64,000 bases of DNA from Paenibacillus bovis. Lineage in GTDB: Bacteria; Bacillota; Bacilli; Paenibacillales; Paenibacillaceae. Of this stretch, positions 63,061 through 64,000 are shown piece after piece. Position numbers and translations under genes: made by a program. The DNA is taken from the NCBI RefSeq assembly GCF_001421015.2, contig NZ_CP013023.1, positions 4,271,501 to 4,335,500 of the forward strand. Direction: 5' to 3'. Numbering within the stretch: position 1 is the stretch's first letter; each line of letters begins with the position of its first letter. The notes beneath the pieces were generated by a model. It was not told the DNA's origin. It searched no databases and worked only from the letters and a program-made list of their open reading frames with translations.

Positions 63061-64000
63061 CTATTGATTCGCCAATTCGACCCGATTACGTCCATTTTCC
63101 TTGGCTTCATACAAGGCACGGTCAGCCTCACGGAACAGCTCGGCAGGCGCGGTTAACGGATAGCAGCTGACTCCGAGCGAAATAGTCAGATAAATATTCT
63201 GCCCTTCTTCCAATACAAAGGTGTGCTGTTGCATCGTTATCCGTATCTGCTCAGCTAGCTCCAGCGCTTGCTGTTCGGTGCAGTCATTCAGAATAACTGC
63301 AAATTCTTCTCCACCTTTGCGTGCACAGTAATCGCCCGGGCGGATAGTTCGGCCGAGCACCTCGGCTACCTGGATCAACACCGTGTCTCCATTCAGATGT
63401 CCGTAATTATCATTAATCTTTTTGAAAAAGTCGATATCTACCACGACCAGCGCAAAAGATTGTTGATGTTCCCTGGCTTCATTGAGTGTCTGCCGAAACA
63501 AACGATCAAACGCACGTGGATTATATAATTTGGTCAAAAAATCATGATTGGCTGCTTCCCTGGTCATTACCAGCGTATCGTCTGCCCGCTGGATATAGCG
63601 GATAATATAATAAGCAAATAAACCTGCGCAAATATATAATAGTCCAAACAGCAGATTCAACATAATATGCTCAATCGCCTGCAGAATCGTCACCGCGACA
63701 ATATAGACGAGCAGCGTGGCAATAATCGCTCTAAACCAGACTTTCAGCGATATCTCCCGCTGGCGACGCATACAGAGAGAAGTTACCACATACGTGAACA
63801 TGGCATTGCCAAAGCCCACCCATGAACTGAATTGCAGCGGCTCTCCACTGAACAGACGATAAATGCCGATCAAGATAGCCGAAATAAGGCCACTCCATGA
63901 TCCGCCATAATAAAAGGAAATCATAATAGCCAGCTGGCGGAAATCCACCATTACGGTATTGTTGCCGGTATGCAAACGAATAGAGAAAAAGCTCATCATG
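63061..64000 (-). CDS. Membrane GGDEF protein, diguanylate cyclase (N-terminus beyond window)
   Basis: At least 312 residues, continuing past the right edge. The membrane part resembles 5TM-5TMR_LYT sensors (VDFRQLAIMISFYYGGSWSG) but appears to lack its first helix, so the ATG at 63999 is probably internal. The GGDEF domain (about 150-312) has the active-site signature GGEEF (ARKGGEEFAVIL) and an inhibitory I-site RPGD five residues before it, plus NHDFLTKLYNPRAFD. It should make cyclic-di-GMP with product inhibition in response to an unknown signal. It is convergent with yoaE. Confidence 0.9.
   Translation of the reverse strand, partial: MMSFFSIRLHTGNNTVMVDFRQLAIMISFYYGGSWSGLISAILIGIYRLFSGEPLQFSSWVGFGNAMFTYVVTSLCMRRQREISLKVWFRAIIATLLVYIVAVTILQAIEHIMLNLLFGLLYICAGLFAYYIIRYIQRADDTLVMTREAANHDFLTKLYNPRAFDRLFRQTLNEAREHQQSFALVVVDIDFFKKINDNYGHLNGDTVLIQVAEVLGRTIRPGDYCARKGGEEFAVILNDCTEQQALELAEQIRITMQQHTFVLEEGQNIYLTISLGVSCYPLTAPAELFREADRALYEAKENGRNRVELANQ

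Overview
The window reads as a chromosome segment of a low-to-mid GC Gram-positive rod of the order Bacillales, most like Paenibacillus or a close relative. The evidence is strong AGGAGG-type ribosome binding sites, frequent TTG and GTG starts, AddAB instead of RecBCD, a CIRCE/HrcA heat-shock operon, a leucine T-box, a SAM-I riboswitch, and gene order matching the comE to phoH region of Bacillus subtilis. Almost every gene is on the minus strand. Only rpsT and the molybdopterin oxidoreductase gene at the right are on the plus strand. The window holds no tRNA or rRNA gene, insertion sequence, prophage or CRISPR array that I can see.

Right to left, in the direction of transcription: a truncated GGDEF protein (63061 to the edge); a divergent pair made of a plus-strand molybdopterin oxidoreductase (yoaE-like) and a SAM-riboswitch-controlled operon of 2-hydroxyacid dehydrogenase, FGGY kinase and polyol-type permease (yoaDCB-like, 56271-60541); a two-component system followed by an ABC exporter and a DUF4097 protein (51593-55944); leuS with its T-box leader; comEA-comEB-comEC; an ECF sigma/anti-sigma pair; holA; rpsT; lepA-hemW; an accessory stretch (32837-36488: hypothetical gene, ArgA-like GNAT, MarR, MFS); hrcA-grpE-dnaK-dnaJ; prmA and an M50 peptidase; ahpCF; rsmE-mtaB; rlmI-like methyltransferase; addB-addA-sbcD-sbcC; a HIT protein; rpsU-yqeY; nfeD-floA plus a small membrane-anchored protein; and the start of phoH at the left edge.

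Together these genes cover translation and its maintenance (LepA, LeuS, S20, S21, PrmA, RsmE, MtaB, RlmI), protein folding, recombinational repair, DNA uptake, peroxide defence and envelope stress. Two sites stand out. First, where B. subtilis carries gpr-spoIIP (rpsT-lepA) and yqfC-yqfD (floA-phoH), this genome has nothing. That points to loss of sporulation. Second, the SAM-riboswitch cluster at 56271-62876 is conserved in outline with B. subtilis yoaB-E but has no assigned substrate. It is the best candidate here for an undescribed, sulfur-linked pathway.

Regulatory sites readable directly include a CIRCE element, a T-box with a CUC specifier, a SAM-I aptamer with terminator, adjacent Fur-like and PerR-like boxes at ahpC, twin MarR-type palindromes, and a perfect palindrome inside the yoaE promoter spacer. 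addA contains an in-frame hexanucleotide microsatellite encoding (Asp-Thr)15, and the marR gene appears to start at a non-canonical ATC codon.
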